From Gemmatimonadota bacterium (lineage in GTDB: Bacteria; Gemmatimonadota; Gemmatimonadetes; Gemmatimonadales; GWC2-71-9), in the NCBI GenBank assembly GCA_003222155.1, contig QHUU01000065.1:1-64000 (forward strand): 64,000 nt of DNA. The letters run 5' to 3'. Positions 1-9,829 of the stretch are shown here, piece by piece; position 1 is the stretch's first letter, and every line of letters starts with the position of its first letter. A program made the translations under genes and the position numbers. Under the pieces are notes generated by a model. That model had not been told where the DNA came from and did not search any database. It worked only from the letters and a program-made list of their open reading frames with translations.

Positions 1-4
1 GTCG

Positions 5-2029
5 ATGCCGTTCGACCTCGTGTCCCCGTTCACGCCGGCGGGGGATCAGCCGCGCGCCATCCGGGAGCTGTCGGCGGGCCTCGCCCGGGACGACCGCTAC
101 CAGACGCTGCTCGGCGTCACCGGCTCGGGGAAGACGATGACGATGGCGCACGTCATCGCCCGGTTCGGGCGCCCCACGCTCGTGCTGTCGCACAACAAGA
201 CCCTCGCGGCCCAGCTGTACGGGGAGCTGAAGTCGTTCTTCCCGCGGAGCGCCGTCGAATTCTTCATCTCCTACTACGACTACTACCAGCCCGAGGCGTA
301 CGTCCCGCAGACCGACACCTACATCGCCAAGGACTCGTCCATCAACGACGACATCGACCGGCTGCGGCTGCGGGCCACGTCGAGCCTGATGGAGCGCGAG
401 GACGTGGTGATCGTCGCGAGCGTCTCGGCCATTTACGGCCTGGGCGATCCCGAGATGTACCGACAGCGCCTCGTGACGGCGAGCGTGGGCGAGGAGCGCG
501 GCCGGGACGCGCTGCTCGAGCAGCTGGTGGGCGTGCAATATCAGCGGAACGACGTCGCATTCGAACGCGGCACGTTCCGCGTACGGGGCGATACGATCGA
601 GGTGTTCCCCGCCTACGACGAGCAGGCGGTGCGCATCGAATTCTGGGGCGACACGGTGGAGCGCATCGCGAAGATCGACCCGCTCACGGGCGACACCATC
701 ACCGAGCTACCGCGCGCCGCCGTCTATCCCGCCACCCATTTCGTGACCGAGCGCCCCACCATCCAGCGTGCCGTCGCGGCCATCCGGGCCGAGCTCACGG
801 GCCGTCTCGCGGAGCTGCGCGCCCGGAACAAGCTGCTCGAGGCCCAGCGCCTCGAGTCGCGCACCAACTTCGACATCGACATGCTGCTCGAGGTCGGGCG
901 GTGCACGGGGATCGAGAACTACTCGCGCCACCTGACGGGCCGGGCGGCGGGGGAGCGTCCCGCGTGCCTGCTCGACTACTTCCCCGCCGACTACCTGTGC
1001 ATCCTCGACGAGTCGCATCAGACCCTGCCGCAGCTCGCCGGAATGTACGAGGGAGACCGCTCCCGCAAGCAGACCCTGGTGGACTACGGCTTCCGCCTGC
1101 CCTCCGCGCTCGACAATCGGCCGCTGCGCATCGACGAGTTCATGCAGCTCGTGCCGCGGATCGTGTTCGTGTCGGCCACGCCGGGCGACGAGGAGCTACG
1201 GCTGGCGGGCGGCGTCGTGGTCGAGCAGATCATCCGCCCGACCGGCCTCGTGGACCCCGAGGTGGAAGTCCGTCCCGTGAAAGGGCAGGTGGACGACCTG
1301 CTGCACGAGATCCGGCTGCGAGAGAAGAAGGGCGAGCGCGTGCTCGTCACCACCCTCACCAAGCGGATGGCGGAGGACCTCACCGACTATCTGCAGCAGC
1401 ACGGCGTGCGCGTGCGCTACCTGCATTCGGAGATCGACGCGATCGAGCGGGTCGAAATCATTCGCGGCCTGCGGCTCGGGGAATTCGACGTGCTCGTGGG
1501 CATCAATCTGCTGCGGGAGGGGCTCGATCTGCCGGAGGTGTCGCTCGTCGCCATCCTGGACGCGGACCAGGAAGGTTTCCTGCGGTCCGACCGGTCGCTC
1601 ATCCAGACCGTGGGCCGCGCGGCGCGGCACCTGTACGGCCGTGCGATTCTCTACGCCGACCGCGTCACCGGCTCCATGCAGCGCGCTCTCGGAGAGATGG
1701 CCCGCCGGCGCGAGGCGCAGGTGGCGCACAACGCGCAGCACGGCATCACGCCCCGTTCGATCGTCAAATCCGTGGACCAGGTCCGCTTCGCGACCCGTTT
1801 CGCGGACGCCAAGACCGCGCGCCCCGCCGAGGGAGGCGTACCGCGCCCGGCCGACGCCAAGGAGCGCGACGCGCTCATCAAGCTGCTGGAAAGTCAGATG
1901 CAGGCCGCCGCCGAAGAGCTCGACTTCGAGCTCGCCGCCGTGCTGCGCGACCAGATCCTCGAGCTCCGGGCCGAAGCCGACACCGGTCGTCATGCGCCTG
2001 TCCGCGGACGAGCTCCAGCGGTTCGGTGA
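5..2029 (+). CDS. uvrB: Excinuclease ABC subunit UvrB
   Basis: 674 aa ORF; N-term [24 protein letters not shown] Walker [14 protein letters not shown]-terminal UVR-like motif ([30 protein letters not shown]). Confidence 0.98.
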   Translation: MPFDLVSPFTPAGDQPRAIRELSAGLARDDRYQTLLGVTGSGKTMTMAHVIARFGRPTLVLSHNKTLAAQLYGELKSFFPRSAVEFFISYYDYYQPEAYVPQTDTYIAKDSSINDDIDRLRLRATSSLMEREDVVIVASVSAIYGLGDPEMYRQRLVTASVGEERGRDALLEQLVGVQYQRNDVAFERGTFRVRGDTIEVFPAYDEQAVRIEFWGDTVERIAKIDPLTGDTITELPRAAVYPATHFVTERPTIQRAVAAIRAELTGRLAELRARNKLLEAQRLESRTNFDIDMLLEVGRCTGIENYSRHLTGRAAGERPACLLDYFPADYLCILDESHQTLPQLAGMYEGDRSRKQTLVDYGFRLPSALDNRPLRIDEFMQLVPRIVFVSATPGDEELRLAGGVVVEQIIRPTGLVDPEVEVRPVKGQVDDLLHEIRLREKKGERVLVTTLTKRMAEDLTDYLQQHGVRVRYLHSEIDAIERVEIIRGLRLGEFDVLVGINLLREGLDLPEVSLVAILDADQEGFLRSDRSLIQTVGRAARHLYGRAILYADRVTGSMQRALGEMARRREAQVAHNAQHGITPRSIVKSVDQVRFATRFADAKTARPAEGGVPRPADAKERDALIKLLESQMQAAAEELDFELAAVLRDQILELRAEADTGRHAPVRGRAPAVR

Positions 2030-2402
2030 AGCGCTCGGGCGCGACCTCGCCGGCCCCGTCGTGATCGGGCTCTCCGGCGAGCTCGGGACCGGGAAGACGA
2101 CCCTGGTCCAGGCGATCTGCGAGGGTCTCGGCGCCCGGGTCCTGGCCACCAGCCCCACCTACGCCCTGGTGCACCACTACGAGACGTCCGACGGCCGTCC
2201 GGTCTACCACGTGGACTGCTACCGGCTCAAGTCCCCCGACGAGGCGCGCGACCTCGCATTCGAGGACATGGTGCGCGACGGAGCGATCGTGCTCATCGAA
2301 TGGCCCGAGCGCGCCGGACCGTGGACGCCGCCGCTCGACCGGCACTTTCGGCTGAGTTACGGTGAGCTGCCGGACATCCGGGAGTTGGAGGAGGTTCGGT
2401 GA
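1992..2402 (+). CDS. tsaE: tRNA threonylcarbamoyladenosine biosynthesis ATPase TsaE
   Basis: Internal ATG of the 1641-2402 ORF gives [45 protein letters not shown]; overlaps the uvrB end; next to tsaB. Confidence 0.93.
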   Translation: MRLSADELQRFGEALGRDLAGPVVIGLSGELGTGKTTLVQAICEGLGARVLATSPTYALVHHYETSDGRPVYHVDCYRLKSPDEARDLAFEDMVRDGAIVLIEWPERAGPWTPPLDRHFRLSYGELPDIRELEEVR

Positions 2403-2422
2403 GCGGCGGGTCGACGGTTTGT

Positions 2423-2546
2423 GAACGCGGAAGGCGGAACGCGGAAGGCGGAACAGATCGTACCACGCTCGGGGCGAGACACAGGCCCTGCGGATCGAAC
2501 TGGGATTTTCTGTTCCGCGTTCGACGTTCCGCGTTCCGCGTTGGGT
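2423..2546. repeat. Heptad-repeat inverted repeat (GAACGCG/GAAGGCG ... GTTCCGC) between tsaE and tsaB
   Basis: Left: gaacgcg gaaggcg gaacgcg gaaggcg gaac (2423-2454). Right: gttccgc gttcgac gttccgc gttccgc (2512-2539). Core of about 57 nt. Confidence 0.85.
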
Positions 2547-2556
2547 GGAGGGGTTG

Positions 2557-3291
2557 ATGGGCGGGGTTTGGCTCGCCATCGACACGGCCACCGACATCGC
2601 GAGCGTCGCTGTGGGCCGACCGCCGGCCGCCGAAAGCGGGGCACACGTTCAGGGAGCCCGCCGGCACGCCGCGGAGATCATCCGGTTGGTCGACTTCGTG
2701 CTCAGCCGGCTGAGGCTCCGCCCCCGGGACCTGGAGGGCGTCGTGGTCGGGGACGGGCCGGGGAGCTTCACCGGCCTGCGCATCGGCTGGTCGGCCGCAA
2801 AGGGGCTCGCCCACGAGGCCGGGCTCGACATCCGGGCCATCCCGTCCCTCATGGCCGCGGCCGCCGGTGCGGCGCTGCGCCTCGGCACCGATCCGGTGGC
2901 GGCCTGTTTCGACGCGCTGCGCGGTCAGGTGTACGGCGCGATGTACGCCTTCCACGCCGACCGCGTGGACATTTTGGTGCAGCCCACGGTGCTGACGCCG
3001 GCCGAGTTTGCGCGGGTCGCCCCGGTGCGCCCCCGCCTCGTGGTCGTTGGTGGTGGCGCCCGGTTCGCGGACCAGATGACCCAGTGGGCCGGCGCCCCTC
3101 CCGTGCCGCTCGAGAGCCTCCCCCCAGCCGCGACGATGCTGCTCGCCCTGCTCGGGCGCGCCGGCGTCGGTCGTGCCCTCGACGATCCCGCCACGGCCGA
3201 ACCGGTCTACGGACGTCCTGCCGAAGCGCAGGCCCAATGGGAGGCGCGCCACGGCCGTCCCTTCCCGGATTCGTCCGGCCGCGCTGGCTGA
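2557..3291 (+). CDS. tsaB: tRNA threonylcarbamoyladenosine biosynthesis protein TsaB
   Basis: MGGVWLAIDTATDIASVAVG..GDGPGSFTGLRIGWSAAKGLAH; ORF open from 2545. Confidence 0.92.
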   Translation: MGGVWLAIDTATDIASVAVGRPPAAESGAHVQGARRHAAEIIRLVDFVLSRLRLRPRDLEGVVVGDGPGSFTGLRIGWSAAKGLAHEAGLDIRAIPSLMAAAAGAALRLGTDPVAACFDALRGQVYGAMYAFHADRVDILVQPTVLTPAEFARVAPVRPRLVVVGGGARFADQMTQWAGAPPVPLESLPPAATMLLALLGRAGVGRALDDPATAEPVYGRPAEAQAQWEARHGRPFPDSSGRAG

Positions 3292-3721
3292 CGTCGACGA
3301 CGTCGCGGCGATCGAGCGTGCCGTATTCTCCGATCCCTGGTCACGTCGCGACTTCGCGGAGTGCGTCACGTCTGGCGTGCCGTTCCTCGTCGCGGAGGCG
3401 GACGGCCTGGTCGCGGGCTACGTGATCGCGCATTGCGCGGCGGACGAGGGTGAGATCCTCAACCTCGGGGTGGCGGTGGCCCATCGCCGCCACGGTGCGG
3501 GACGGGCGCTGGTGGAACACGTGCTCGCCGCGCTGGGGGCCCGGGGCGTGCGCGTGGTGTATCTGGAGGTGCGCGAGTCGAACGCCGGCGCCCGGCGGCT
3601 GTACGAGGCGCTTGGGTTCGGAGAAGTGGCCCGGCGGGCGCGGTACTACCGCCGGCCCGTCGAGGACGCGGTCGTGCTGTGCGCTGCCATTGACTCGGCC
3701 GGACGGTCTGCAAAAATTTAG
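3173..3721 (+). CDS. rimI: Ribosomal-protein-alanine N-acetyltransferase RimI-like (GNAT); start uncertain
   Basis: RIRPAALADVDDVAAIERAVFSDPWSRRDF..NLGVAVAHRRHGAGRALVEHVLAAL..YLEVRESNAGARRLYEALGF; the GNAT domain begins about 3275, so the N-terminal extension overlapping tsaB may not be translated. Confidence 0.88.
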   Translation: MPSTIPPRPNRSTDVLPKRRPNGRRATAVPSRIRPAALADVDDVAAIERAVFSDPWSRRDFAECVTSGVPFLVAEADGLVAGYVIAHCAADEGEILNLGVAVAHRRHGAGRALVEHVLAALGARGVRVVYLEVRESNAGARRLYEALGFGEVARRARYYRRPVEDAVVLCAAIDSAGRSAKI

Positions 3722-3741
3722 CCCAAGTGGCGTATCTTTGA

Positions 3742-3770
3742 TTGACAGAATGACTTGCGGGTCATATACT
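3742..3770 (+). promoter_or_regulatory. Sigma70-like promoter upstream of ssb (TTGACA-N17-TATACT)
   Basis: TTGACA at 3742-3747 and TATACT at 3765-3770, 17 nt spacer. Confidence 0.7.
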
Positions 3771-3815
3771 GTTGTCGCCCTTGGTCCGGACCCGCCCAGC
3801 GTTCGGAGGTTTTTC

Positions 3816-4319
3816 GTGAGCCGCAGTCTGAATAAGGTCATGCTAATCGGGAACTTAGGGGCCGATCCCGAGGTGCGGAGCACCAACAACGGCTCCCGTG
3901 TCGCCACGCTGTCGCTGGCGACGAGCCGGCAGTGGACGGGGCAGGGTGGCGAGAAGCAGGAAAAGACCGAGTGGCACCGGGTGATCTGCTGGAACAACAA
4001 GGGTGCCCAGCTCGCGGACCTGGCCGAGAAGTACATGAAGAAAGGCGACCGGATCTACGTCGAGGGGCGGGTCGAGTATCGCACGTGGGAGGATCGGGAA
4101 AAGCAGACGCGGTACACGACCGAGATCATCGCGCGGGAAGTGCTTCTCTTGTCGTCTCGGGGAGGGGGAGGGGGCAGCGGGGGAGGCGGGGAGGGCTCGG
4201 GCGATTTCGCGCGGGCCAAGGCCGCCGCCAAGGTGGCGCCCGAGGCGGGGGGCAAGGCGGAATCGCTCGATGCGTTCCCGGAGGCCCTGGATGAGGAGGA
4301 CGACGATCTGCCGTTCTGA
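3816..4319 (+). CDS. ssb: Single-stranded DNA-binding protein
   Basis: GTG start; MSRSLNKVMLIGNLGADPEVR..WHRVICWNN.., Gly-rich linker, acidic tail DEEDDDLPF. Confidence 0.96.
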   Translation: MSRSLNKVMLIGNLGADPEVRSTNNGSRVATLSLATSRQWTGQGGEKQEKTEWHRVICWNNKGAQLADLAEKYMKKGDRIYVEGRVEYRTWEDREKQTRYTTEIIAREVLLLSSRGGGGGSGGGGEGSGDFARAKAAAKVAPEAGGKAESLDAFPEALDEEDDDLPF

Positions 4320-5574
4320 ACGAGCAGCCCTGCTCGCCCTTGTAGCAGGGCTGCTCGCGGGGCCGGCGCCGGTGCTCGTGGCGCAGGACACCACGCAGGC
4401 ACGGCCGGACACATTGCAACCGGCGCCGGACACGTCGCAAGCGGCGCCCGCGCCGGCCCCGGAGGGGCAGCTCCCCTCGACTCACGTCGTCACCCGGGGC
4501 GAGACTCTCTGGTCGATCGCCCAGCTCTATTTCAACGATCCACTGCTCTGGCCCGAGATCTACCGCCTCAATACGGCGATCATCGACGACCCGCACTGGA
4601 TCTATCCCGGTGAAGAGCTGAACCTCGCGGGCGCGGTGAGCGTTGCTCAGGCGCCCGACACCGCGGTCGTCGCCGCGCCCCAGCAGGTCGCTGCCGACAC
4701 GGTACATGCGCAGCCCACGCCCACGGCCGATACCGTGGCGGCCGATACCACTACCGTGGTCGACACCGCGGTCGTGGCCCCGCCGCCGCCGGGGCCCACG
4801 GAGACCTACCAGACGATCTTCGATCGGCGCCGCACGCCCTCCCAGGAGGTACGGGACGAGCTGCGGGCGTACGCCAATCAGCCGTATCGTCCGTTGCGCC
4901 GGGGCGAGTTCTACTCGGCCGGCTTCCTTACCGAGGAGGAACGGCTCCCCTACGGCCGGGTCCTTGGCAATACGGCCACCCCAGCGATCCCGCGGCTCAC
5001 CGAGCGCTCGTCGGCTATCACGTTCGATCAGATCGCGATCCAGCCGCCGCAGAGCGCCTCGTACCACGTGGGCGACTCGCTGCTGATCGTGCGCGTGGAT
5101 CGCGACATCGCCGGGTGGGGAGGCGTGGTCGTGCCGCTGGGCGTGGCGCGCGTGACGGAGCCGCAGCGTCGGCAGGTGTTGGCGGACGTGGTGATGCAGT
5201 TCGGTCGCATCCACGAGGGCCATCTGGCGTTGCCGCTCGAGCCGTTCAAGGACCCGGGCCGGGTGCGCCCCACGCCGGTCGATGGCGGGCTCGAAGGCAT
5301 CGTGATCGCGGAGCGGGACCTGCATGTGCTCACCGCTCCTCAGCAGATCATCTTCATCAATCGCGGGCGGGCGGACGGCGTGAGCCCCGGCGATGTGTTT
5401 GAGGCGTTCAAGCCGGCGTCCGGCCTGCCCGGCACGTCGTCGCAGCAGGTGCAGGTGGTGGTCGAGATCGTGCACACGCGGGACCATTCGTCCTCGGGAC
5501 TGATCCTCAACATCGAACACCCCAACCTCGTTCCGGGCATGCCCGTGCGGCTCATCCGGAAGATGCCTTCCTGA
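4291..5574 (+). CDS. LysM-domain secreted protein
   Basis: Signal-peptide-like N-terminus, then THVVTRGETLWSIAQLYFNDPLLWPEIYRLN (LysM). Overlaps the 3' end of ssb in another frame. Confidence 0.85.
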   Translation: MRRTTICRSERAALLALVAGLLAGPAPVLVAQDTTQARPDTLQPAPDTSQAAPAPAPEGQLPSTHVVTRGETLWSIAQLYFNDPLLWPEIYRLNTAIIDDPHWIYPGEELNLAGAVSVAQAPDTAVVAAPQQVAADTVHAQPTPTADTVAADTTTVVDTAVVAPPPPGPTETYQTIFDRRRTPSQEVRDELRAYANQPYRPLRRGEFYSAGFLTEEERLPYGRVLGNTATPAIPRLTERSSAITFDQIAIQPPQSASYHVGDSLLIVRVDRDIAGWGGVVVPLGVARVTEPQRRQVLADVVMQFGRIHEGHLALPLEPFKDPGRVRPTPVDGGLEGIVIAERDLHVLTAPQQIIFINRGRADGVSPGDVFEAFKPASGLPGTSSQQVQVVVEIVHTRDHSSSGLILNIEHPNLVPGMPVRLIRKMPS

Positions 5575-5578
5575 TTCG

Positions 5579-5604
5579 CCGGTCCCCGCATCCGGCGGGG
5601 CCGG
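5579..5604 (+). other. Intergenic hairpin (CCGG-t-CCCCGC / GCGGGG-CCGG)
   Basis: 10 bp stem with one bulged T between the LysM gene and the ccsA-like gene; no T-tract. Confidence 0.45.
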
Positions 5605-5616
5605 TGCTCATGGCTC

Positions 5617-6408
5617 GTGGTGCTCACTTCGCATTTCGTCGCACTGGGCCTGTACGCCCTGACCACAGTGCTGGTGCTGGCCCCGTTCGCCGGGCTGCGC
5701 TCCGCACCGCGCAGCCTGCTCCTGGGTGTACCCATCGCCGGCATGGCGGCGCACCTGCTCGGGGTCGCACAGCTGACGCCGTTCATGGGCGTCGCCCCGA
5801 CCCTATCGATGCTCGCGCTGTTCCTCGCGCTCTTCCAGGTGGCGAGTGAGGCGGCGTTTCGGGCGTCGGCCGTCGGAGTGTTCACCGGGCCGCTCGCCAC
5901 GGGGCTCATCGGGCTGGCCTTGCTCATCGGTCTCGTGCCCGACGCGCGGCCGGTCGCGGGGCGCAGTCCGTGGTCGATCCTGCACATCACCGTGAGCATC
6001 TTGGGCCTGGCCATGCTGGCCCTCGCGTTCATCGCGGCGGCGCTCTACCTGCTGCAGTTCCGGGAGCTCAAGGCCAAGCGGTTCGGCCAGGTATTCCGGC
6101 TGTTCCCGCCTCTGGAGCGGCTGGACCAGCTGAACCATCTATCTTTGGTGGTGGGCTTTCCGACCGTGACCCTGGGAGTGCTGCTGGGGTTCGGCGTGCG
6201 CTATGCAGGGGGGGTGTCGGTGGACGCCGCGCAGGTCGTGTGGGGGATGCTCATGTGGCTCGTTCTCGGGTGGGCGGTGGGCGTGCGCGTGGTGCGGCAC
6301 TGGGCGGGACGGCGCGCGGCGTTCGCGAGTATCGCGAGCTTCGCGGCGGTGCTGCTCGTGTATCTCGCGCTCAAGCTCACGACGCCCGGGACGCAGCGGT
6401 TCCTCTGA
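5617..6408 (+). CDS. CcsA/HemX-like cytochrome c biogenesis membrane protein
   Basis: Multi-TM protein with WSILHITVSILGLAMLALAFIAAALYLLQ..LERLDQLNHLSLVVGF; directly upstream of hemA. Confidence 0.85.
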   Translation: MVLTSHFVALGLYALTTVLVLAPFAGLRSAPRSLLLGVPIAGMAAHLLGVAQLTPFMGVAPTLSMLALFLALFQVASEAAFRASAVGVFTGPLATGLIGLALLIGLVPDARPVAGRSPWSILHITVSILGLAMLALAFIAAALYLLQFRELKAKRFGQVFRLFPPLERLDQLNHLSLVVGFPTVTLGVLLGFGVRYAGGVSVDAAQVVWGMLMWLVLGWAVGVRVVRHWAGRRAAFASIASFAAVLLVYLALKLTTPGTQRFL

Positions 6409-6419
6409 GCGACGAGGCC

Positions 6420-7682
6420 ATGAGCATCACCGTTCTGGGCGTGAATCACCGTACCGCACCCCTCGACGTGCGCGAGCGCTTCGCCCACACGGCGGGTGAG
6501 GTGCCGCAGGCGCTCGAGCGGGTGCTGGCGGCGGGGGCGCGCGGCGGTGTGCTGCTCTCGACTTGCAACCGCACCGAGTTCTACCTGGCCGAGCCCGACG
6601 ACGCCGTTCCCGAAGCGGTCTGGGCGCTCCTGTCGGAGCGCCTGGGCGCCGGGCGCAGTGCGAGCGAGTATGGCTACGTCCAGCGCGATCGCGACGCCGT
6701 GCGACACCTGTACCGCGTGTCGGCCGGGCTCGATTCGATGATCCTCGGCGAGCCGCAGATTCAGGGGCAGGTGCGCGACGCGTGGGACGTCTCGAAGCCC
6801 CTGGCGGGACCGGTGCTGCATCGCCTGTTCCAATCGGCGCTGCTGGTAGGCGCCCGGGTGCGCAGTGAGACGAGTCTCGCCACCGGTGCCGCGTCGGCTC
6901 CGTCGGCAGCGGTCACCGTGGCCGGCAAGATCTTCACCCAGCTCGCCGGCCGCTCCGCGCTGATTCTGGGCGCGGGTGACATTGCCGAGCTGGCCGCGAC
7001 GTGCCTCGTGTCCGAGGGTGTGCGCGTCACGCTCGTCGCGAACCGCACCTACGAGCGGGCCAGGGCGATCGCCGAAGAGCTCGGCGCGCGGGCGCTCACG
7101 CTCGACGAAGCGTGGGAGCACTTCGGTGACTGCGACATCGTGCTCAGCTCGACCGCGGCACCGCATGCGGTCGTCACCTGGGACCGCGTGGCAGCGGCCA
7201 TCGGGCGCCGCGGGGGACGACCCCTGTGCATTCTCGATCTCGCCGTTCCGCGGGACGTGGAGCCCGCCGTGGCCCAGCTCGAGAACGTATTCCTGTACGA
7301 TCTCGACGACCTGCAGGCCGTGGCGGCGCACGCGGCGGCCGAGCGTCGCGACGACATCCCCGCGGCCGAGCGGATCGTGACCGAGGAGGTGGAGCGCTTC
7401 TGGGGGTGGTACGGCGGGTTGGTGGTCGTGCCCGTGCTGCGGGAGTTCCGCGACCGCATGGAGGCGGTGCGGGCGGCGGAGCTCGAGCGCACGCTGCGCC
7501 GCCTCCCGCACTTGAGCCCCGAGGATCGCGACCAGATCGAGTACTTCAGCCAAGCGCTGCTCAACAAATTCCTCCATCAACCCACCGTCGCTTTGAAGGA
7601 GGCCGCGCGTGCCGGGCGGGGGTACGGGTTGCTCGACGCCCTGAAGCGGCTGTTCGGTTTGGAGCGACGGGATGGGACATAG
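6420..7682 (+). CDS. hemA: Glutamyl-tRNA reductase
   Basis: MSITVLGVNHRTAPLDVRERFA..LLSTCNRTEFYL..GLDSMILGEPQIQGQVRDAW. Confidence 0.97.
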   Translation: MSITVLGVNHRTAPLDVRERFAHTAGEVPQALERVLAAGARGGVLLSTCNRTEFYLAEPDDAVPEAVWALLSERLGAGRSASEYGYVQRDRDAVRHLYRVSAGLDSMILGEPQIQGQVRDAWDVSKPLAGPVLHRLFQSALLVGARVRSETSLATGAASAPSAAVTVAGKIFTQLAGRSALILGAGDIAELAATCLVSEGVRVTLVANRTYERARAIAEELGARALTLDEAWEHFGDCDIVLSSTAAPHAVVTWDRVAAAIGRRGGRPLCILDLAVPRDVEPAVAQLENVFLYDLDDLQAVAAHAAAERRDDIPAAERIVTEEVERFWGWYGGLVVVPVLREFRDRMEAVRAAELERTLRRLPHLSPEDRDQIEYFSQALLNKFLHQPTVALKEAARAGRGYGLLDALKRLFGLERRDGT

Positions 7683-8655
7683 GGTCCTGGTCACGGGAGG
7701 GGCGGGGTACATCGGCAGCGTCGTTGTGGAGCAGCTCCTCGCCCGAGGCCACGTGCCCATCGTGCTGGACGACCTGAGCACGGGTCACCGCGCGGCGATC
7801 GCGCCCGGGGTCGCCTTCGTGCAGGGCAACGTGGGCGACCGGCGCGTGCTCGAGGATGTGTTCCACGGCCAGGGCGTCGACGCCCTCATGCACTTCGCCG
7901 CCTTCGCGTTGGTGGCCGAGTCGGTGGCGAACCCCGCGAAATACCACGCGAACAACGTCGCCGCAGGTCGCGTGCTGCTCGACGCCGCGGTGGCGGCGGG
8001 TGTGCGCCGGGTGATCTTCTCGTCGTCCTGTACGATCTATGGTCACAGAGGGGCGGAGCCGATCGGCGAGGATACGCCGGCGGCGCCCGTCAATCCGTAC
8101 GGCGAGACCAAGCTGGAATTCGAGCGCATGCTGGGCGTGGCCGCGCGGACGCAGGGAGTCGCCTCCATCAGTCTCCGCTACTTCAACGCGGCGGGCGCCT
8201 CGGAGCGCTGCGGCGAGGATCACGAGCCCGAGACGCACCTCATTCCCAACGTGCTCCGGGTGGCGCAGGGCCGGGCGCCCGCCCTGGAGGTGTACGGCAC
8301 CGACTACCCGACCCCCGACGGAACGGCCGTGCGCGACTACATCCACGTGCTCGACCTCGCGGACGCCCATATCCGGGCACTCGACGCGGAGCTGGACGGC
8401 GCCGTGGCCGTCAATCTGGGGACGGGAACGGGGAGCTCCGTCCTGGCCATCGCGGAGGCCGCGCGTCGCGTGACCGGACGCGCGGTCGCGACGGCCGCCC
8501 GGCCGCGCCGGCCGGGCGATCCGCCGTTCCTGGTGGCCGCGCGTGGTCGCGCCGAACGGCTGCTCGGGTGGCGGCCGCGCCACTCGAGTCTCGAAGAGAT
8601 CATCGCGAGCGCGTGGGCGTGGCACTGTGCGCACCCGCTCGGGTACGGGAACTGA
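7672..8655 (+). CDS. galE: UDP-glucose 4-epimerase
   Basis: MGHRVLVTGGAGYIGSVVVEQLL..DDLSTGH..SSSCTIYG..PYGETKLEFERML. Confidence 0.93.
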   Translation: MGHRVLVTGGAGYIGSVVVEQLLARGHVPIVLDDLSTGHRAAIAPGVAFVQGNVGDRRVLEDVFHGQGVDALMHFAAFALVAESVANPAKYHANNVAAGRVLLDAAVAAGVRRVIFSSSCTIYGHRGAEPIGEDTPAAPVNPYGETKLEFERMLGVAARTQGVASISLRYFNAAGASERCGEDHEPETHLIPNVLRVAQGRAPALEVYGTDYPTPDGTAVRDYIHVLDLADAHIRALDAELDGAVAVNLGTGTGSSVLAIAEAARRVTGRAVATAARPRRPGDPPFLVAARGRAERLLGWRPRHSSLEEIIASAWAWHCAHPLGYGN

Positions 8656-8669
8656 GGAGGGTTGACAGC

Positions 8670-9392
8670 GTGCTCCTGCTACAGGTGGGCCGGGCGGTTC
8701 CGACGACGCCGTGGGAGCTGGTGCTCACATCCAGTCGCGAGACCAAGTTCGTGCTCGCGATCCTCGTCGTCTTCTCCGTCGTCTCGTGGTACCTCATCTT
8801 CCTCAAGTGGTGGCAGTTCCGCCGCATGCGCCGCCATGCGGACCGGTTCATGGCGGAGATCGCGCGCGCGCCGCGGCTCGACGACGCCTACCACGCCGCG
8901 ATGCGGCTGCCCTCCTCGCCCTACAACCGCCTGCTGCGCGAGGGCATCCACTTCTTCTCCGAGCTCAAGCCCGGCGGCCTGAAGGAGAACGGGCCGGCCG
9001 TGGCGACCCAGAGCGCGCTGACGATGACGCAGCTCGAGGCGCTCCGGATGGTGCTGGCCAAGGAGGTCGCGGCCGAGCGCGACGCCGCCGCCCGGTTCAT
9101 CCCGTGGCTCGCCACCTTCGGGTCCGTCAGCCCGCTGCTCGGGCTGCTCGGCACGGTGCTCGGCGTGATGGACGCGTTTATCGGGATCGCCGTGGGCGGG
9201 TCCGGCAACATCGGCGCCGTCGCCCCGGGCGTCGCCGAGGCGCTCGTGACCACCGTCGCGGGGTTGGCGGTGGCGGTCCCCTCGGTGATGGCCTACAACC
9301 TGTTCGTGAACCGCCTGGGGCTGTTCGCCGGAGAGCTCGAGGGCTTCGCCCAGGAGATCATCGGCACGATGGCGCGCGAAGGGAGGCTGTAA
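8670..9392 (+). CDS. tolQ: TolQ/ExbB/MotA-family proton channel
   Basis: GTG start; FIPWLATFGSVSPLLGLLGTVLGVMDAF, VAPGVAEALVTTVAGLAVAVPSVMAYN; first gene of the Tol-Pal run. Confidence 0.93.
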   Translation: MLLLQVGRAVPTTPWELVLTSSRETKFVLAILVVFSVVSWYLIFLKWWQFRRMRRHADRFMAEIARAPRLDDAYHAAMRLPSSPYNRLLREGIHFFSELKPGGLKENGPAVATQSALTMTQLEALRMVLAKEVAAERDAAARFIPWLATFGSVSPLLGLLGTVLGVMDAFIGIAVGGSGNIGAVAPGVAEALVTTVAGLAVAVPSVMAYNLFVNRLGLFAGELEGFAQEIIGTMAREGRL

Positions 9393-9829
9393 TGGCCGGC
9401 TTGGTAGGAGGCGGTGGGGGCCTGCGCGGGCACGGCGAGCTCCCCTTGAACGCCGATATCAACGTGACGTCGCTCGTGGACGTCGCGTTCGTGCTGCTCA
9501 TCATTTTCATGATCACGGCGCCCATCATGCAGGGCGGCGTGGACGTCCGCCTGCCGCGCGCCCAGGCACGTCCGCTCGAGCCCAAGTCCGGATTGGTCGT
9601 GACCTTGGACCGCGACGGGCGCATTTACATGGAGCAGGCGGCGCTCTCGTACGACGACTTCCGTGCCACGTTCCCCGCCTTTGTGCGAACCAAACGGCCC
9701 ACCGGGGTGTACCTCCGGGCCGACGGTCGGGTGCCGTACGCCGACGTCGTGCAGGTTCTGGCCGTCATCCGGACGTCGGGCGTGAACGACGTGGGTCTCG
9801 TGGCCGAGCCGGAGACGGTCGAGCGGTGA
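9392..9829 (+). CDS. tolR: TolR/ExbD-family protein
   Basis: MAGLVGGGGGLRGHGELPLNADINVTSLVDVAFVLLIIFMITAPIMQGGVDVRLP; TAATG overlap with tolQ. Confidence 0.93.
   Translation: MAGLVGGGGGLRGHGELPLNADINVTSLVDVAFVLLIIFMITAPIMQGGVDVRLPRAQARPLEPKSGLVVTLDRDGRIYMEQAALSYDDFRATFPAFVRTKRPTGVYLRADGRVPYADVVQVLAVIRTSGVNDVGLVAEPETVER

Noticed and set aside
3173-3291. Genuine 119 nt dual-coding overlap between tsaB and rimI
   Set aside because: The RimI domain only begins around 3275, so the long overlap is probably an over-extended start call rather than dual coding.
2421-3425. 334 aa ORF starting MNAEGGTRKAEQIVPRSG
   Set aside because: Starts inside the heptad repeat hairpin and runs out of frame over tsaB; an artefact of the repeat.
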